The notes beneath the pieces are model-generated. The model saw nothing but the letters and a program-made list of their open reading frames with translations. It was not told the DNA's origin and made no database searches. Shown one piece after another: positions 61,067 through 64,000 of a stretch of DNA of 64,000 bases (position 1 is the stretch's first letter; every line of letters starts with the position of its first letter). Made by a program: the position numbers and the translations under genes. The DNA comes from Betaproteobacteria bacterium (GTDB taxonomy: Bacteria; Pseudomonadota; Gammaproteobacteria; Burkholderiales; Rhodocyclaceae): NCBI GenBank assembly GCA_016709965.1, contig JADJLT010000003.1, positions 168,818 through 232,817 of the forward strand. The letters run 5' to 3'.

Positions 61067-63577
61067 TTACTCTGCCGGGCATCTTGCGTGCAGGAAGGCG
61101 AAGGCCGCAGCGTTGTCAAGTGGCTTGCTCAGCAGATATCCCTGAACTTCGTCGCAGCCGTTTGTGCGCAGCAGCTCGAGCTGATCTTCGGTTTCGACGC
61201 CTTCGGCAATTACTTTCAAACCCAGGGAGTGAGCCAGTGCAATGGTGCCAAAGGCGATGGCCCGGTCGTTGAGGTCGGTCTCGATGTCGGCGACAAAAGA
61301 GCGGTCGATTTTCAAATGGTCGATCGGGAAAAGTTTCAGATAGCCGAGTGACGAATAGCCGGTGCCGAAGTCGTCGATCGCCAGGGTGACGCCCATGCGG
61401 CCCAGACGTTCGAGAATCAGGATGGCTTCCTGTGGATTTTCCATCACAGAGCTCTCGGTGATTTCGAGTTCCAGTAGCTCAGCTGGCAGCCCGGAGTATG
61501 TCAGTGCATTGGCTACCGTTTCGGCAAAGTCGCGGCGGCGCAATTGGCGGGGAGAGACGTTGACGGCGATGCGCATGGGCTTGAGGCCATTGTCAATCCA
61601 CTGCTTCATTTTACGGCAGGCGTTGGCCAGTACCCATTCGCCTATTTCGACGATGATGCCGGTTTCTTCAGCGATCGGGATGAAACGGGCTGGTGAGATG
61701 GTGCCCTCGGTGGGGTGGTGCCAGCGGAGCAGGGCTTCTACGCCAACCGGCACCGAGTCTCCGGCGCGGAACTGGGGCTGGAAACATAGCGCGAGCTCAT
61801 TGCGGGCAATGGCGTGCCGTAGTTTGTGCTCAATGCTCAAGCGGTCAGCACTGATCCGGTTCATTTCGTTGGCGAAGAACTGGAAATTATTTCGGCCCGC
61901 TGACTTGGCATGGTACATCGCCGTGTCAGCGTTTTTCAGGATGGTATCGCCATCCGGGCCATCATCCGGAAAAATGCTGATGCCAATCGACGGGCTGGTG
62001 TGCAATTCATGGCCATTGGCTTCAATCGAGGCGGACAGCGCCACGATGGCCTTGCTGGCGACGTTGGCGGCGTCGGCCGGGTTGGCAATTCCGGGCAGGA
62101 TGATGACAAACTCGTCGCCGCCAAGGCGGGCGACGAAATCTGTTTCGCGAATGACACTGGACAGTCGGCAGGCAACTTCCCGCAACAGTTCATCACCGAC
62201 CTGGTGACCCAGTGTGTCATTAATGATCTTGAAGCGGTCCAGGTCGAGGAACATGATGGCGAGCTTCCAGCCATGGCGACGAGCTTCCGGCAATAGCTGC
62301 CCAAGTCGCATCAATAGTGCCATGCGGTTGGGCAGCCCGGTGAGTGCATCATGCTGCGCAATATGCCGCATGCGCTCTTCTGATTGCTTGCGTTCCGTGA
62401 TGTCGGCAAGAATCCAGACATAGTGCGCTGGCATGCCGCTTTGCGGATCGTCCACACGGTTAACTCGCGTTCCGGCCGCGAAGTTGTCACCATTTTTTCG
62501 GGTGACTTCCAGTTCGCCATGCCAGGAGCCGCGTACTGCAATATTTTCCCGGAATGAGTCCGGAGCATGGCTTTCGTCAAGGTCGAGCAACCCGAAAACC
62601 GTCTGTCCGATCAGTTCGAAGGCTTCATAGCCGGTCATTTGGGTGGTTGCCGGATTGATCGACAGGATGCGATGTGCTTCGTCCGTAAAAATGATACCGG
62701 CCGGCGTGTGGCTATAGACCTTTTGCGCCAGCTGTTCTCGCTCTGCGCTGGCGCGGCGCTCGGTGATATCGGTATAAACCGTAACAAAGCCGCCATCAGC
62801 AAGCGGCACGCCGCGGATTTCGAGCGTTTTTCCGTTTGGACGAGTGCGCTCGAAGTAATGGGGGGTAGGCGTTCGCGCGCGCTCAAGCAGGGCGAGGACA
62901 ATTTTCTCCGGATTGCCCGGACCGTATTCCCCACGCTCGGCATTGAAGCGGTAGAGTGTTTCAAGCGTACATCCGGGGGCGGCAAGTGTCTCCGGGATGT
63001 TGAGCAAGCGCAGAAATTCGTCATTGTATAAAACAAGGCGCTCATCCTTGTTGAAGAGGCTGACTGCGCTTGGAATGCTTTCGATTACCGTTTCTAGCTG
63101 GTTGTGCTGCATCCTTAGCGCTACTTCGATTTCTTTGCGCTCGGTGATGTCGGTGTAGGTGGTAATGAAGCCCGCCAGTTTTCCGTCAATGAAGAGTGGT
63201 TCGCCCTGAACAAGATGGGTGTGGCCATTGGGACGTGTGCGCTCGAAGCAGTGGGCTTCGAATTTCATGGCCAGCGCCGTGATTCGGGAGACATGCTCCT
63301 CAATATCGCCGGGACCGTATTCGCCGCGCTGGGCCGGAATGCGAATCAGATCGGAGAAGTGAACTCCCTCACGGACGACCTCATCTGGCAGGCTCAGTAC
63401 CTTGATGAATCCCTGATTCCAGACCCGCAGGCGCAGTCCTTCGTCGAAGACGCTGATGCCTTGGGGCATGCTGGACACAACTGATTGCATGTAAGCCAGT
63501 TGGCGGCGTATATTGATGGAGAGCGACGAGGCAGCGTCCGGAGAATTCAAGTGCGCAATGAGTCCTTGTGGTGACAA
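61067..63577 (-). CDS. PAS-GGDEF-EAL cyclic-di-GMP signalling protein
   Basis: The 836-aa protein has no membrane helices. Two tandem PAS-7-like domains (residues ~25-150 and ~155-275, both with RGEYGPG and FERTRPNG) are followed by a third PAS (~285-395), a GGDEF domain with intact GGDEF at 486-490, and an EAL domain with EAL at 614-616. Both active sites look intact (also NVSPRQL, DDFGTGYSSL). It may make or degrade cyclic-di-GMP depending on the input. Confidence 0.94.
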   Translation of the reverse strand: MSPQGLIAHLNSPDAASSLSINIRRQLAYMQSVVSSMPQGISVFDEGLRLRVWNQGFIKVLSLPDEVVREGVHFSDLIRIPAQRGEYGPGDIEEHVSRITALAMKFEAHCFERTRPNGHTHLVQGEPLFIDGKLAGFITTYTDITERKEIEVALRMQHNQLETVIESIPSAVSLFNKDERLVLYNDEFLRLLNIPETLAAPGCTLETLYRFNAERGEYGPGNPEKIVLALLERARTPTPHYFERTRPNGKTLEIRGVPLADGGFVTVYTDITERRASAEREQLAQKVYSHTPAGIIFTDEAHRILSINPATTQMTGYEAFELIGQTVFGLLDLDESHAPDSFRENIAVRGSWHGELEVTRKNGDNFAAGTRVNRVDDPQSGMPAHYVWILADITERKQSEERMRHIAQHDALTGLPNRMALLMRLGQLLPEARRHGWKLAIMFLDLDRFKIINDTLGHQVGDELLREVACRLSSVIRETDFVARLGGDEFVIILPGIANPADAANVASKAIVALSASIEANGHELHTSPSIGISIFPDDGPDGDTILKNADTAMYHAKSAGRNNFQFFANEMNRISADRLSIEHKLRHAIARNELALCFQPQFRAGDSVPVGVEALLRWHHPTEGTISPARFIPIAEETGIIVEIGEWVLANACRKMKQWIDNGLKPMRIAVNVSPRQLRRRDFAETVANALTYSGLPAELLELEITESSVMENPQEAILILERLGRMGVTLAIDDFGTGYSSLGYLKLFPIDHLKIDRSFVADIETDLNDRAIAFGTIALAHSLGLKVIAEGVETEDQLELLRTNGCDEVQGYLLSKPLDNAAAFAFLHARCPAE

Positions 63578-63646
63578 ACAATCATAGCTCAGGCTGCTGA
63601 TATTTCTTCATTCTGACTGCGGTATTTGGCATCTGGTCATTATTTG

Positions 63647-64000
63647 TTAGATGTGCCATTTGATTGAGCAGCCAATCGACGGAAACTGCTCGCGTGGGCC
63701 ATTCCCTTCTGCGGCGATTTTCAACATCGCCTCGTAGAGTTCCCGCCTGGCATCGCAGGGGGCGGGATAGCGGCCGGAGGCATCCAGGCGACCACGATAT
63801 TGCAGTTTGAGTTGGGCGTTGTAGCCGAAGAAGTCCGGCGTACAGACAGCGCCATAGGCTTTGGCCACGGCCTGGGTTTCGTCATAAAGGTAAGGGAAGG
63901 GAAAGGCCAGTTCGCCAGCCCAGCGGCGCATCGATTCAGGAGAGTCCTCGGGATAAGCGGTGACATCGTTACTCATGATGGCAACGCACCCGATGCCCAG
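63647..64000 (-). CDS. Thioredoxin-fold redoxin family protein, N-terminus beyond window
   Basis: The reading frame is open to the window edge. The visible part contains LGIGCVAIMSNDVTAYPEDS, SMRRWAGELAFPFPYLYDET, AVAKAYGAVCTPDFF and RGRLDASG. This is the C-terminal half of an AhpC/TSA-redoxin type protein with a typical cis-proline (TPDFF). The catalytic cysteine motif is outside the window. ATG 63976 is internal, not the start. Confidence 0.85.
   Translation of the reverse strand: MGIGCVAIMSNDVTAYPEDSPESMRRWAGELAFPFPYLYDETQAVAKAYGAVCTPDFFGYNAQLKLQYRGRLDASGRYPAPCDARRELYEAMLKIAAEGNGPREQFPSIGCSIKWHI

Overview
The window looks like a chromosome segment of a Rhodocyclales-type betaproteobacterium (Dechloromonas/Azonexus-like). 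This is inferred from the high G+C, the long-form purC, DUF3422 and DUF2189 genes, the linked tkt-gap-epd-pgk-pyk-fba cluster, bacteriohemerythrin and a CZB-type chemoreceptor. No rRNA or tRNA gene, CRISPR array or complete insertion sequence was recognised.

Layout. (1) 1-4860: right part of an integrated phage-like element: helicase C-terminus, zinc-finger/toprim primase, small hypotheticals and a P4-type tyrosine integrase. (2) 4986-10755: core genes on the minus strand (glutaredoxin-like protein, prlC, DUF2189 membrane protein, purC, DUF3422 protein). (3) 11102-14003: a J-domain protein in an apparent operon with three unrecognised soluble proteins, then TRIC-family and YihY-family membrane proteins. 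(4) 15953-18217: a small AT-richer hypothetical region and nhaA. (5) 18696-41079: a 22-kb, all-plus-strand extracellular contractile injection system (eCIS, a PVC/Afp-like phage-tail-like particle). Its order is Pvc16-like terminator, unknown, sheath, two tube proteins, DUF5908 peptide, LysM hub protein, VgrG-like spike, PAAR tip, gp25, two large baseplate proteins, a 918-aa unknown, CIS tape measure and AAA+ ATPase. The last gene encodes a 1065-aa DUF4157 protein whose C-terminus carries a zinc deaminase signature (HAE ... PCxxC). (6) 41395-49690: accessory genes, including a degenerate-cyclase/FHA protein, a membrane protein with a soluble C-terminal domain, a cold-shock/excalibur fusion, a metallophosphoesterase, bacteriohemerythrin and an MFS exporter. 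(7) 50022-64000: soluble chemoreceptor, then the Calvin/gluconeogenesis cluster, fbp, a PAS-GGDEF-EAL protein and a truncated redoxin.

Working model: genes of region 5 build a contractile particle. The sheath contracts around the tube, the LysM/VgrG/PAAR proteins form the puncturing tip, the tape measure sets length, and the AAA+ protein acts in assembly or cargo loading. The terminal DUF4157-deaminase protein is the probable cargo toxin.

A second theme is a dispersed ~40-bp repeat. Its core is GCTACGGTCAACCGG, an A-run, then TGGCCAAAATTGAAATTT. Nine mostly intergenic copies lie on both strands, one of them inside the eCIS operon. Two more in inverted orientation are read through in frame inside the tape-measure gene. 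I could not identify this family by search.
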